Positions 42,739-58,409 of a stretch of 58,409 bases of DNA are shown one piece after another (position 1 is the first letter of the stretch; each line of letters opens with the position of its first letter). The notes beneath the pieces are model-generated. The model did not search any database. It saw only the letters and a list, made by a program, of their open reading frames with translations, and was not told the origin of the DNA. The stretch spans positions 1 through 58,409 of the forward strand of contig JAGWIM010000003.1 of the NCBI GenBank assembly GCA_028873525.1. The letters are read 5' to 3'. Source of the stretch: Pseudomonadota bacterium. Its GTDB lineage: Bacteria; Pseudomonadota; Alphaproteobacteria; Rickettsiales; SXRF01. Position numbers and translations under genes: made by a program.

Positions 42739-43980
42739 ATGCCTGTGTCCCCACAACGCCGCCATTCCTTGAAAACATATATCGGCACCAAAGCCGTGGG
42801 CGGCGACGCGCCTGTCATGGTGCAGGCGATGACCAATACTGACACCGCTGACGTGTCAGCCACCGTGGTGCAGGTGCGCGCGCTCGCCGAGGCGGGATCG
42901 GAAGTGGTGCGGATTACGGTTAACAATGAGGCGGCGGCAAAAGCGGTTCCCGTGATTTATGAAAAGTTATTGGCTGGCGGCACTGCCGTCCCGCTCGTCG
43001 GCGATTTTCATTACAACGGCCATACGTTGCTGAAAAGTTATCCTGAGATGGCGCAGGCCTTGGCCAAATACCGCGTCAATCCCGGCAATGTCGGCTTTGC
43101 GGATAAGCACGATGCGCAGTTTTCCATGATGATTGAGGCGGCGTTACGATATGGCAAGCCGGTGCGGATAGGTGCCAATTGGGGTAGCCTGGATCAGCAG
43201 ATGCTGGCGAAGGTCATGGATGAGAATGCTGCATCGCGGCAGCCCAGGGACGCAGGCGCGGTGGCGCGCGAGGCGCTGGTGCGTTCGGCGCTGGAGAGCG
43301 CCAGACACGCTGAAGACATTGGCATGGCAGCGAACGATATTATTCTCTCCTGCAAGGTCAGCCGTGTGCCGGATTTAATCACCGTGTACCGCGACCTTGC
43401 GTCGCGGTGCAATTTCGCGCTGCATCTGGGCCTCACCGAAGCAGGCATGGGAAGCCGAGGCATTGTGGCGTCAAGCGCGGCGCTGGCCGTGCTGCTCATG
43501 GAAGGCATCGGCGACACCATCCGCATTTCGTTGACGCCGGAACCGAATGGCGATAGGGCACAGGAAGTGCGCGTCGCGCAGGAATTATTGCAGAGCTTGG
43601 GTTTGCGGAGCTTCACGCCGCAGGTCACGGCCTGCCCGGGCTGCGGCCGCACCACCAGCACTACCTTTCAGGAACTGGCCGATAAGATTCAAACATTCTT
43701 GCGGGCGCGGATGCCGCGCTGGAAGGAACACTATGCGGGCGTGGAACGCATGAACGTGGCGGTGATGGGTTGCATCGTCAACGGCCCGGGCGAGAGCAAG
43801 CACGCCGACATCGGCATTTCGCTACCCGGCGCTGGCGAATCCCCCGCCGCGCCCGTCTTCATCGACGGCAAAAAAGCGCTCACCCTTCGCGGCGAGCGCA
43901 TCGCCGAGGAGTTTCAGCAATTGGTGGAGAATTACGTGAAGGAAAAATACGGGCGAGAAGGAAAAAAATATGTCGCCTAA
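42739..43980 (+). CDS. ispG: 4-hydroxy-3-methylbut-2-en-1-yl diphosphate synthase
   Basis: [51 protein letters not shown]. Confidence 0.96.
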   Translation: MPVSPQRRHSLKTYIGTKAVGGDAPVMVQAMTNTDTADVSATVVQVRALAEAGSEVVRITVNNEAAAKAVPVIYEKLLAGGTAVPLVGDFHYNGHTLLKSYPEMAQALAKYRVNPGNVGFADKHDAQFSMMIEAALRYGKPVRIGANWGSLDQQMLAKVMDENAASRQPRDAGAVAREALVRSALESARHAEDIGMAANDIILSCKVSRVPDLITVYRDLASRCNFALHLGLTEAGMGSRGIVASSAALAVLLMEGIGDTIRISLTPEPNGDRAQEVRVAQELLQSLGLRSFTPQVTACPGCGRTTSTTFQELADKIQTFLRARMPRWKEHYAGVERMNVAVMGCIVNGPGESKHADIGISLPGAGESPAAPVFIDGKKALTLRGERIAEEFQQLVENYVKEKYGREGKKYVA

Positions 43981-45322
43981 ACTCCAGCCTGTCCGTGGTA
44001 CGCACGATATTCTGCCGGAGGAATTCGAGAAATTTCATGCCGTAGTGACGCGCGCGCGCGAACTCGCCACGCTTTATGGTTTTCGCGAAATGGCCACGCC
44101 GATTTTCGAGCAGACGGAAGTATTCTCGCGCTCGATGGGTGAAACCTCCGATGTGGTGAGCAAGGAAATGTTCACCTTTCCAACCAAGGGCGAGGAAAGC
44201 GTTACGCTCAGGCCGGAATTCACGGCGGGAATTGTTCGCGCGTTTTTATCAAACGGGATGCAGCAGCATCTGCCGCTCAAACTCTTTTCCACCGGCCCGC
44301 TGTTCCGCTACGAGCGCCCGCAGAAAGGCCGCCAGCGCCAATTTCATCAGGTGAATTTTGAGTATTTTGGATATGATAGTCCTGCCGCTGATGTTGAAAC
44401 AATCTGCCTTGCCGGACATTTATTATATTCTTTATCCGGAAAGACTGGTTGCACTTTGCTCATTAACACGCTTGGTGATAAAGAAAGCAGAGAAAAATAT
44501 CGTAACGCGCTCGTAGATTATCTTACGCCATATGCTAAGGACATGTCGGAAGACAGCCAACGCCGCCTTGTCAGCAATCCGCTGCGTATTCTCGATTCCA
44601 AGAGCGAGCAGGATAAAAAAATCATTCACGATGCGCCAAAGATCACCGATTATCTAAGCAGCAGTGCAAAAACTCGTTTTGATTTTGTGTGTGAGACATT
44701 AAGCAAAATGCCGGCTATGCAACCTATGAAGGTAAGCCCGTCATTGGTGCGAGGATTGGATTATTATACCGATACCATATTTGAGTTTGTTGCCGAGACA
44801 GGGGAATTAGGTACGCAGAATACGGTACTGGCAGGCGGCAGATACGATGGATTAGTCGAGCAACTGGGTGGAAATTCTGTGCCTGCCATTGGTTTCGCCG
44901 CAGGCATTGAGCGGTTGCTCCTCCTTACTAAAACTCTTGAGTGGGATAATGTACGGCAACTTAAAATCATGATTCTGCCGTTTGAAGCAGTATTGCCGGA
45001 AGCAACGCTTATGATTGCCGCAATTCTGCGCAATGAACTCTACGCGCATCAAAGAAAAACGAATCTGAAATGGAAATTTACTGTAGAGTCTTTATGGCAA
45101 GGCAATCTTAAGAAGCGCATGGAAAGGGCAGCGCAGCGAAATGCGGATTATGTGATTATTTTAGGGCCAGAAGAAGTTTCTCGCGATGCATGCGTTGTCA
45201 AAAATATGAAAACAGGCAAGCAGGAAGAAGTAAGCCTTGCTAACCTTAAAGATGAGAACAAGCTCATCGAGTTATTTAATATAACACAGGATCCCGGCTT
45301 TCGCCGGAATGACGAGAAATAA
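43970..45322 (+). CDS. hisS: histidyl-tRNA synthetase with repeat-derived C-terminus
   Basis: [57 protein letters not shown]. Confidence 0.96.
   Translation: MSPKLQPVRGTHDILPEEFEKFHAVVTRARELATLYGFREMATPIFEQTEVFSRSMGETSDVVSKEMFTFPTKGEESVTLRPEFTAGIVRAFLSNGMQQHLPLKLFSTGPLFRYERPQKGRQRQFHQVNFEYFGYDSPAADVETICLAGHLLYSLSGKTGCTLLINTLGDKESREKYRNALVDYLTPYAKDMSEDSQRRLVSNPLRILDSKSEQDKKIIHDAPKITDYLSSSAKTRFDFVCETLSKMPAMQPMKVSPSLVRGLDYYTDTIFEFVAETGELGTQNTVLAGGRYDGLVEQLGGNSVPAIGFAAGIERLLLLTKTLEWDNVRQLKIMILPFEAVLPEATLMIAAILRNELYAHQRKTNLKWKFTVESLWQGNLKKRMERAAQRNADYVIILGPEEVSRDACVVKNMKTGKQEEVSLANLKDENKLIELFNITQDPGFRRNDEK
45289..45317. repeat. half F1-like element forming the hisS 3' end
   Basis: aggatcccggctttcgccggaatgacgag. 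Confidence 0.7.
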
Positions 45323-46393
45323 ATGTCCTTCTCTGACCGGCTCGATACGCTGGTGCGGCGGCATCAGGAATTAAACGATATGCTCTCCGCAGGGCAGGTC
45401 AGCGGTTCTGACTTTGCCAAATATTCCAGGGAATATGCCGATCTCACGCCGTTGGTCGAGACCATCCAGGCCTACCAGAAAGCCAATAGTTCGCTGCGGG
45501 ATGTGAAAGCGATGATCGCTGACCCGGCCTGCGACGCCGAGATGAAAAAAATGGCGGAAGAAGAAATGCATGAGTTGCAGCACACGCTGCCGGCGCTGAC
45601 AAAAGCGGTGCAACTGGCGCTGCTGCCTAAGGACGCGGCGGATGAGAAGAACGCGATTCTCGAAGTGCGCGCCGGTACCGGCGGCGACGAGGCGGCACTG
45701 TTTGCCGCCGATTTATTCCGCATGTACCAGCGCTATGCCGGGAAGCAGGGCTGGAAATTTGAAGTGATGTCTCTCTCCGAATCGGGCATCGGCGGCTATA
45801 AGGATGCGACGGCGGAAATCACCGGCCGCGGCGTCTTCGCCAAGATGAAATACGAGGCGGGCGTGCATCGCGTGCAGCGTGTGCCGAAAACCGAAACGCA
45901 AGGCCGCATCCATACCTCGGCGGCCACCGTCGCCGTGTTGCCGGAGGCCGAGGAGGTGGACATCAAAATCGAAGACAAGGATTTGCGCATCGACGTGTTT
46001 CGTTCGAGCGGCCCCGGCGGGCAGAGCGTCAATACCACCGATTCGGCGGTGCGCATCGTCCATCTGCCGACCGGGCTTATCGTGCAGCAGCAGGATGAAA
46101 AATCGCAGCACAAGAACAAGGCGAAGGCGCTGAAAGTGCTGCGCGCGCGGCTTTATGAAGCCGAGCGCGAAAAGCTGGCCAACGAACGCGCCAGCGCCCG
46201 CAAGGAAATGGTCGGTTCGGGAGACAGAAGCGAGCGCATCCGCACCTATAATTTTCCGCAGAGCCGCGTTACCGACCACCGTATTAACCTGACTACCTAT
46301 ACTATCGATCAGGTGATGAACGGCGAGCTTTCCGAATTCACCGACGCGCTCATCGCTGACGACCAGGCGAAAATGCTGGCGGAATTGAGCTAA
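45323..46393 (+). CDS. prfA: peptide chain release factor 1
   Basis: [42 protein letters not shown] (GGQ motif). Confidence 0.97.
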   Translation: MSFSDRLDTLVRRHQELNDMLSAGQVSGSDFAKYSREYADLTPLVETIQAYQKANSSLRDVKAMIADPACDAEMKKMAEEEMHELQHTLPALTKAVQLALLPKDAADEKNAILEVRAGTGGDEAALFAADLFRMYQRYAGKQGWKFEVMSLSESGIGGYKDATAEITGRGVFAKMKYEAGVHRVQRVPKTETQGRIHTSAATVAVLPEAEEVDIKIEDKDLRIDVFRSSGPGGQSVNTTDSAVRIVHLPTGLIVQQQDEKSQHKNKAKALKVLRARLYEAEREKLANERASARKEMVGSGDRSERIRTYNFPQSRVTDHRINLTTYTIDQVMNGELSEFTDALIADDQAKMLAELS

Positions 46394-46394
46394 A

Positions 46395-47321
46395 ATGGCA
46401 TGTAATTCCCCTTTGCAATCGGCGCCGGTTTCTGCTAGAGAGGCTGTGCGCGACGCGGTGATGGCCCTGCAGCGGGCCGGTGTCGAAACCGCGTCGCTGG
46501 ATGCACGGGTGCTGTTGGAATACGTGCTTGGCGCAAGCCGCGAGGAGTTACTCGCCGCGATGGATGTGCCGATCGATGACAGCCAGAATGCCGCGTACCG
46601 CGAATTGGTGAAAAAACGTGCACGGCGCTGTCCGGTGTCGCAGCTTACCGGTCGGCGGGAGTTCTGGGGGCTGACGTTTAAGGTGACGGCGGATACGCTC
46701 GATCCGCGCCCTGACAGCGAAACGCTGGTCGAGGCGGTGCTCGAAGCCGTGGAGGGTGGAACGTGGAACGTGAAACGAGATAATGTTTTGCCACGCGCCA
46801 CGCGCCATATGCCGCAAACCATTCTTGATTTGGGAACCGGAACGGGTTGCCTGCTGATCGCATTGTTGAGGGAATGTAAAAATGCAGAAGGAATTGGCGT
46901 GGATTTGAGTGATGCAGCAATCGCCGTAGCGCGCGAAAATGCCGCTGCCCTGGGGGTCGGTAATCGTGCCCGCTTCATCGCCGGTAACTGGAACGCGCCG
47001 CTTGACGGGAGATTCGACAGTATACTTTCCAATCCGCCCTATATTCCCACCGGGGAGATTGCCACGCTGGCGCCGGAAGTGGCGCAGCATGAGCCGAAAC
47101 TGGCGCTCGACGGCGGCGCCGATGGGCTGGACGCCTACCGTGCCATCCTGCCGCGACTTTCAGGATTGCTGGCGGAACGTGGCCGCGCATTTCTCGAAAT
47201 CGGCAAGGGGCAGGAGGAAGATGTAATTACGCTGGCGCGGCAGAGTGGGCTTGCCGCCCTTGGCGTGAAACAGGATTTAGGCGGTGTGACGCGGTGCGTC
47301 ATGCTGGCTATGCAAAACTAA
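46395..47321 (+). CDS. prmC: release factor glutamine methyltransferase with in-frame repeat-derived insert
   Basis: ILDLGTGTGCLLIALL; ILSNPPYIPTGEI (NPPY). Confidence 0.94.
   Translation: MACNSPLQSAPVSAREAVRDAVMALQRAGVETASLDARVLLEYVLGASREELLAAMDVPIDDSQNAAYRELVKKRARRCPVSQLTGRREFWGLTFKVTADTLDPRPDSETLVEAVLEAVEGGTWNVKRDNVLPRATRHMPQTILDLGTGTGCLLIALLRECKNAEGIGVDLSDAAIAVARENAAALGVGNRARFIAGNWNAPLDGRFDSILSNPPYIPTGEIATLAPEVAQHEPKLALDGGADGLDAYRAILPRLSGLLAERGRAFLEIGKGQEEDVITLARQSGLAALGVKQDLGGVTRCVMLAMQN
46752..46812. repeat. heptamer-arm palindromic element inside prmC
   Basis: (tggaacg)(tggaacg)tgaaacg ... gc(cacgcgc)(cacgcgc)cat. Confidence 0.75.
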
Positions 47322-47342
47322 CCATCAACCAATGGAGTGACA

Positions 47343-47780
47343 ATGCGACGGAGACCCAATAATCAGAATAACGGCGGCAGCTATAACAACCAGAACCGCC
47401 GGCCACGCTATCAGGGCGGCAGCGATCGCCAGCCTCACCATAATTCCGGCGGCGGCCATCGCCCGCGCCGCAATTACGCGCAGGCGCGCGAGAAATATCT
47501 CCTGCAGGCGCGCGACGCGCTGGCGTCCGGCGACCGCGTGCTGGCCGAGAATTATTTTCAGCATGCTGATCACTGTTACCGCATGATGGTGGAAGAAGGG
47601 TATTTCACCCGCCACCAACAGCCTTCGCAGCCTGCGGATACGCAGTCGACGGCGGTGCCATCTGAGGAATTTATTCAAGAAAACACAGACCAGTTACCAG
47701 CGTTTCTTAATGCGCCAGTTGAGCAACAGAAGCCGGTCGACCCGGGGACTATACAGAACTGGGAAGAGCGGGATGCTTAA
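47343..47780 (+). CDS. DUF4167-like protein
   Basis: MRRRPNNQNNGGSYNNQNRR...AREKYLLQARDALASGDRVLAENYFQHADHCYRMM. Confidence 0.8.
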   Translation: MRRRPNNQNNGGSYNNQNRRPRYQGGSDRQPHHNSGGGHRPRRNYAQAREKYLLQARDALASGDRVLAENYFQHADHCYRMMVEEGYFTRHQQPSQPADTQSTAVPSEEFIQENTDQLPAFLNAPVEQQKPVDPGTIQNWEERDA

Positions 47781-47825
47781 CCAGCCCCGCCGAATGGCGG
47801 GGGCTGGATTTATCCATTTTTAGTT
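47781..47825 (+). terminator. putative Rho-independent terminator (or palindromic element) after the DUF4167 gene
   Basis: CCAGCCCCGCC-GAAT-GGCGGGGGCTGG followed by a T-rich stretch. Confidence 0.55.
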
Positions 47826-47927
47826 AGGTAAAAATTGTTCAACGGTTTTTCCCGCCAAATCTATTTTTTGTGAATTGATCGGCGAAGCTGGAGAGTTTCA
47901 GGCCTTTTAATACCCCCAATCTGTGAA

Positions 47928-48146
47928 GTGCTGACTCCCCATCAGCAATTAAAATTGAAAAAAGATTTTACGGCGCTCTCGGTTACTTCTACCGGTACGT
48001 TATTACCTCTGGCTCTCAGTATGCATGTCGATAACTGGAATCGGGAAATACATGAAGTCATTACTTACCTTGAACCGATTGTGACCAATCATATGGGCAG
48101 TATGTCTGTAATGCCTACTAACGCTTTGATCCCATCGCGGAGTTAG
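47928..48146 (+). CDS. small hypothetical ORF
   Basis: 72 aa ORF, 29 bp 3' overlap with the opposite-strand gene. Confidence 0.25.
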   Translation: MLTPHQQLKLKKDFTALSVTSTGTLLPLALSMHVDNWNREIHEVITYLEPIVTNHMGSMSVMPTNALIPSRS

Positions 48147-49044
48147 GGGCTTGTTTAATCCCCAGCAAACAACTCTCGCCATTCAGGCATTCCTTGGCCA
48201 GCGTGGCGGTGAGCAGGCCGAAGGGCAGCGCCATTTGTAATTTCAATGGCATCAGTTTGGCGTCATCGCTGAAATATATGTAAAGAGTCGGGTCGTCCGG
48301 CCCGAAACCCGCTAATTCCTTCCTGGTGAAACCCGCCAGCGGTTTGCGCCGCGCCGCCACTGCGATGACCGGCAGTTTGCCAGTCCCATAGAAAATAATC
48401 TTTTTGCCGAGTATGATGAAATCGGCCTCGCTTAGCCGGTTGCCGTCATAGACGTTTATAAAAAATTCCTCCCTCCCCCTGTGGGAGGGGGTTAGGGGGC
48501 GGGGGTCTCTTATTGAAGAAGCCCCCTCTCCCCGACCCTCCCCCCCAGGGGTGGAGGGAGCAGTACGCGCTTCCTGCAATTTTTCCCGCGCCTCGATGAT
48601 AAGGCTTAAGGGATCCACCGCGTTTTTCAGTATCGCCGCCGGTACGGCCGGGCGCGTGACGTGGTTCTCCGGCGGGATTTGCGTTTCCTGCACGCGCCCG
48701 TTTTTCCTCACCAGCCGGATGTAGTGTTTTTTGCCTCGCGTCTGGTAATGCGTTTCGTATTCGATGGCCGGATAAATGAAATGCTCTCCGCTGGCTTCTG
48801 TCGTTGAATGGCTCTGGTGCTTGACGAAGAGCCTGAGCAGCCCGCTGGTGGTGATGTCGGCGGCGACGGCGTAATGGCCTGGCGTCTGCTCGATGTCGAT
48901 GCCCATCTTGCCGATGGGGATGCCGGAGAAGGTGCAGATATAGATGCCCTTGAAATTGATCGGGCTTCCCGCCTCGCCGGCTAGGGCAGGGCAGGATAAC
49001 AACATGAGAACGAGGGTGTTGAAAAAATAGTGTTTCATAGCCAT
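48118..49044 (-). CDS. DUF3108-like secreted protein with in-frame repeat-derived insert
   Basis: Signal peptide MAMKHYFFNTLVLMLLSCPALA; FKGIYICTFSGIPIGKMGIDIEQ. Confidence 0.75.
   Translation of the reverse strand: MAMKHYFFNTLVLMLLSCPALAGEAGSPINFKGIYICTFSGIPIGKMGIDIEQTPGHYAVAADITTSGLLRLFVKHQSHSTTEASGEHFIYPAIEYETHYQTRGKKHYIRLVRKNGRVQETQIPPENHVTRPAVPAAILKNAVDPLSLIIEAREKLQEARTAPSTPGGEGRGEGASSIRDPRPLTPSHRGREEFFINVYDGNRLSEADFIILGKKIIFYGTGKLPVIAVAARRKPLAGFTRKELAGFGPDDPTLYIYFSDDAKLMPLKLQMALPFGLLTATLAKECLNGESCLLGIKQAPNSAMGSKR
48467..48562. repeat. composite F2 element inside the DUF3108-like gene
   Basis: ttcctccctccccctgtgggagggggttagggggcggggg ... gccccctctccccgaccctcccccccaggggtggaggga. Confidence 0.85.
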
Positions 49045-49148
49045 ATATCACTTAATCCTGCGGACGGTGAAGCCTTGGCGCAGGGTCTTTGGCAATGACG
49101 GGATCCTGTGCCCCGCCTATGACTCGCACGGGATTGACAGGATAAACC

Positions 49149-51745
<2,597 letters not shown>

Positions 51746-51749
<4 letters not shown>

Positions 51750-53095
51750 TTTTGCGCTGTATTCATCGCTAACTTTTCCCTGTCGCCCGCCGGCATTGCG
51801 GCAAGCTGTGTTTTGATGTGCGCGACGGCGTGGCGGAAGGCGAGAAGATCGCGGCCGCTCAGCACGTTTCCGGTCTTGAATTTCACGCCGGAGGGATTGA
51901 CCTGGCTGCCGTTTACCAGCACTTCATAATGCAGATGCGGGCCGGTGGCCATGCCGGTGGCGCCGACATAGGCGACGATCTGCCCCTGCTTGACATGCGA
52001 ACCTACGTGAATGCCGGAGGCATAGCGGCTGATATGGGCATAGGCGGTTTCATATTTTGGGCCGTGGCGCAGGCGGAGGTAATTGCCGTAGCCGCCGCGC
52101 CGCCCTTCGATTTCCACCACCCCGTCGCCGGCGGCGTAAATCGGCGTGCCGGTCACCGCGCCGAAATCCACGCCGCGGTGCATTTTTGAATAGCCAAGAA
52201 TCGGGTGTAGCCGCATGCCGTAGCCGGAAGTGATGCGCGCGCCGGGGATGGGCGTGCGAAGCAGCGCCTTGCGGACGCTTTCTCCTTTGGCGTTATAATA
52301 ATCGGCGCGTCCGTGCCGGTCGGCGTAGCGGTAGATTTTTAAGCGCCGGTTTCCTGAAATGAGTTCGGCAAATAATACATGGCCGTGGCCGACGCGACGT
52401 CCCGCGTTGGTTTCCAGCCGGTCGAACAGCACGTCCAGACGGTCGCCGGGCTTGATGTCGCGCTGGAAATCCACATCGTAGCTGTAGGCGGCGATGATTT
52501 CGTCAATCAAGGCGGGAGGAAGCCCGGCGGTATCGGCGGTTTCATACAGGCTGCTGGTGATGCGCCCGCTGACGTGCACGGCGCGGAGTTTAACCGGCAC
52601 GTCCTGTGTTTTCGCCGTAAAGCCGGATCCGTCCTTAAGCCGCGCCAGATCGATATTCACCACCGGCGAGGCGGGAAGCTTCAGGTGCGTGATGACCGGC
52701 GGGCTGCCCGGGATTTCACCTTTGCCAAGTTTCAGCGCTATATTCTCCCCGGCGACAAGCTTGCGCGGATCATAGACTTTCCGCACCGCCGCGACCGCTT
52801 CTCTGGCGTCATCCGGCGCGGCGCCGGCATCGGTGAGTATGCCCATCAGCGTGTCACCGCTTTCGGCTTTGAGTACGAGGGCCAGAGGATACACCGAAGG
52901 TGGCGGGGCAACAGGTGCGGCGTGTGCAGGCGCCGCCGCCACGACCGGAGGCAGGCCGGTCGTGGCCGGGGCTAAGGGAAAAAATACAGCGACAGCAGTC
53001 ACGCCGCAGGTGACGAGGAATGCGCAGGAGAGACGCGACGCCGTCCGCCGCGGGACGACACGGACGGGATAAACCGCACTCTTATCCTGTAACAT
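51746..53095 (-). CDS. M23 family metallopeptidase
   Basis: [50 protein letters not shown]. Confidence 0.94.
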
Positions 53096-53128
53096 CGCGA
53101 TACTTCAACTCCTTGAAGCATTTACTGT

Positions 53129-53155
53129 AATCATCGGCGAGCCGATGATTTTTCC
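53129..53155 (+). promoter_or_regulatory. hairpin plus short T-run in the long rpsL upstream region (leader hairpin or attenuator candidate)
   Basis: AATCATCGGC-GA-GCCGATGATT followed by TTT. Confidence 0.4.
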
Positions 53156-53447
53156 TAGGCGATTGCCACCGTCATGCCAATCATAAAAACGCCGTCTCCA
53201 TTTTTTTGTTTCCTGTTCGTACTTTTAGCTTGACGCGACAGCACGCTGACATTAAGTTACGCGCCTCGCTGATAAGGGCGATACTGCCATTCCAGCCTGT
53301 GTACGCCCAAAAGGTTACTAAAGGCTTAATGGCAAGTCCCCGTATTAGCGGTACTTTTTTTACGTTTCTTTAGTCGGCGGTTGTCGCTCCGCGCTGCGGG
53401 ATGAAGCTGCCTCTTAAAAACGAACCTGAATAGATAAGGACTCTATA

Positions 53448-53819
53448 ATGCCGACCATTAACCAGTTGGTCCGCGGTGGCCGCCGTTCCGTTGCCAGGCG
53501 CGACAAGGTGCCGGCGCTGGAAAAATGCCCGCAGAAACGCGGCGTGTGCACGCAGGTCAAGACCACGACGCCCAAGAAACCGAACTCGGCGTTGCGTAAA
53601 GTCGCCAAGGTGCGTTTTACCAACGGGTTCGAAGCGTTCTGTTATATTCCCGGCGAAGGCCATAACCTGCAGGAACACAGCGTGGTGCTGATCCGCGGCG
53701 GCCGCGTGAAGGATTTGCCCGGCGTGCGCTATCACATCATTCGCGGCACGCTCGATACCCAGGGTGTCAAGAACCGCAAGCAATCGCGCTCGGCTTACGG
53801 CGCGAAGAGACCGAAGTGA
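53448..53819 (+). CDS. rpsL: 30S ribosomal protein S12
   Basis: [15 protein letters not shown]...[29 protein letters not shown]. Confidence 0.98.
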   Translation: MPTINQLVRGGRRSVARRDKVPALEKCPQKRGVCTQVKTTTPKKPNSALRKVAKVRFTNGFEAFCYIPGEGHNLQEHSVVLIRGGRVKDLPGVRYHIIRGTLDTQGVKNRKQSRSAYGAKRPK

Positions 53820-53854
53820 TGGTAAATCCCGGCGGCGTGGCCGCTTAGGTTCCC

Positions 53855-53923
53855 GTCATCTCCGCGAAGGCGGGGATCCAGGGAAACAAAAAGGAAATGG
53901 CTTCCCGCCTGCGCGGGAATGAC
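53855..53923. repeat. F1 palindromic element in the rpsL-rpsG spacer
   Basis: gtcatctccgcgaaggcgggga ... ttcccgcctgcgcgggaatgac. Confidence 0.9.
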
Positions 53924-53940
53924 AAGGAAAAGGAAGAATT

Positions 53941-54411
53941 ATGAGTCGTCGCCATGCTGCACAAAAACGCCACGTCCTGCCGGACGCCAAATTCGGCGAT
54001 ATCGTGCTGACCAAGCTTATCAACACAATGATGTATAGCGGTAAGAAGTCCGCCGCCGAAACCATCGCCTATGAAGCGCTCGACATCATCAAGAAGAAAA
54101 CCAGCGCCGATCCGCTCAAATTTTTCCACGACGCGCTCTCCAATATCAAGCCGTCGATCGAAGTGCGGTCACGCCGCGTCGGCGGCGCAACCTACCAGGT
54201 GCCGACCGAGGTGCGCGAAGAGCGCCGCCTGGCGCTTGCCCTGCGCTGGCTGATCGAAGCGGCCCGCGCCCGCAAGGAAAAAACCATGCGCGATCGCATT
54301 GCCAATGAACTGATGGACGCGGCCAACGGCCGCGGCGGCGCGGTCACCAAGCGCGAAAACACGCACAAGATGGCCGAAGCCAACAAAGCCTTCTCGCATT
54401 ACAGGTGGTAG
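53941..54411 (+). CDS. rpsG: 30S ribosomal protein S7
   Basis: [40 protein letters not shown]. Confidence 0.98.
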   Translation: MSRRHAAQKRHVLPDAKFGDIVLTKLINTMMYSGKKSAAETIAYEALDIIKKKTSADPLKFFHDALSNIKPSIEVRSRRVGGATYQVPTEVREERRLALALRWLIEAARARKEKTMRDRIANELMDAANGRGGAVTKRENTHKMAEANKAFSHYRW

Positions 54412-54415
54412 GCAG

Positions 54416-54838
54416 ATGCAATCCTCCGCTGAAACAATGCTGCACGACCACAATCATGGGTTCCAGGATACCGACTATCCGGCCTTACGGAATCTCTATG
54501 CATTGTGGTATGCCCGCTTCCTGCCGCAAGGTGTGCTTGGCAAGATCGGTGCAAACGGCCAGGTTATCGAGCGCACGGTCGAGGGTGAGCGTGCCGGCGC
54601 GCCGCTGCAGGCGCAGGCGACCAACGAATTCGTCAAGATCATGCCGGCACTGCTGATTGCCCGCGAGATGTATGAAACGCGCGACACCGCCGCTCTTCGG
54701 AATCCGGAAACGAAACAGGCGCTGGCCACTGCCATCGGGTTTTTTGTTGCTTGCGGCCACGATCACCATAACACTATCCTCGCCACGCTGGACGCGCTCT
54801 ATCGGCAAGCGCCGCCGCTCGCTGCGGGACGGAGTTAA
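54416..54838 (+). CDS. hypothetical protein between rpsG and fusA
   Basis: 140 aa ORF, 4 bp after rpsG and 2 bp before fusA; no family recognised. Confidence 0.7.
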   Translation: MQSSAETMLHDHNHGFQDTDYPALRNLYALWYARFLPQGVLGKIGANGQVIERTVEGERAGAPLQAQATNEFVKIMPALLIAREMYETRDTAALRNPETKQALATAIGFFVACGHDHHNTILATLDALYRQAPPLAAGRS

Positions 54839-54840
54839 TC

Positions 54841-56916
<2,076 letters not shown>

Positions 56917-56985
56917 ACGAAGTGAAAGCAATCGCGCCGTAGCTCCGAAGGAGCGAAGGCAGATGGCGAAAGAAAGTAAGAAGTT

Positions 56986-57213
56986 ATGAAAAAAGAATTT
57001 GAGATTGCACTGCAAAATCCCATCAAACCGGACGCAAATCCGGTTCAGATGAAAGCGCGTGTGGATGAAGTGGCTCCAGATGCCAGCACGGCAATTATCG
57101 AAAATCCAACTGTGAAGGATATCAACACGCTGCGTCGTAATTCCGATGTGGTGGTTGTTACGCCTTCTGTTGAGAGACAGATTTCAACTGGTACGACACA
57201 ATTAGGAGCCTAA
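56986..57213 (+). CDS. small hypothetical protein between fusA and tuf
   Basis: 75 aa ORF ending 1 bp before the tuf ATG. Confidence 0.5.
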   Translation: MKKEFEIALQNPIKPDANPVQMKARVDEVAPDASTAIIENPTVKDINTLRRNSDVVVVTPSVERQISTGTTQLGA

Positions 57214-57214
57214 C

Positions 57215-58405
<1,191 letters not shown>

Positions 58406-58409
58406 GGAG

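Noticed and set aside
49057-49145. Possible degenerate F1-like element upstream of clpB (cctgcgg...cgcagg; aatgacgggatcctgtgcc...gcacgggattgacagg)
   Set aside because: Arms are too diverged to assign confidently to a family by eye; needs an HMM search.

Overview
The window is a gene-dense, moderately GC-rich bacterial chromosome segment. Gene content (arn-type lipid A modification, GreA, CyaY, PHA depolymerase, DUF4167, str operon) suggests an alphaproteobacterium or relative; I did not verify the taxon. It holds about 50 CDS: panB (5'-truncated), mug, lhgO, greA, carB, carA, phaZ-like, cyaY, an MsbA-like ABC exporter, an EAL protein, an arnA(decarboxylase)/arnC/arnB/arnT-like cluster, an MFS protein, a duplicated-permease ABC importer, csp, typA, uvrB, a ClC channel, rnd, aspS, a nitrilase, ubiG, lysC, a nitronate monooxygenase, a RodZ-like HTH protein, ispG, hisS, prfA, prmC, clpB, an M23 peptidase, and rpsL-rpsG-orf-fusA-orf-tuf. 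I found no tRNA, rRNA, CRISPR array, transposase or prophage. The main discovery candidate is a multi-family population of short (about 30-160 bp) palindromic elements. They sit between genes and also in frame inside conserved protein genes: carA x2, carB x2, ubiG x2, cyaY, an ABC exporter, arnT-like, nitronate monooxygenase, prmC and a DUF3108-like gene. They also form gene termini (mug N-terminus, hisS C-terminus) and whole spacers that abut start codons (lysC, rnd, aspS). This resembles Rickettsia palindromic elements (RPE), but with several unrelated families at once. All calls come from reading the sequence and the supplied ORF track; no searches or folding were run.
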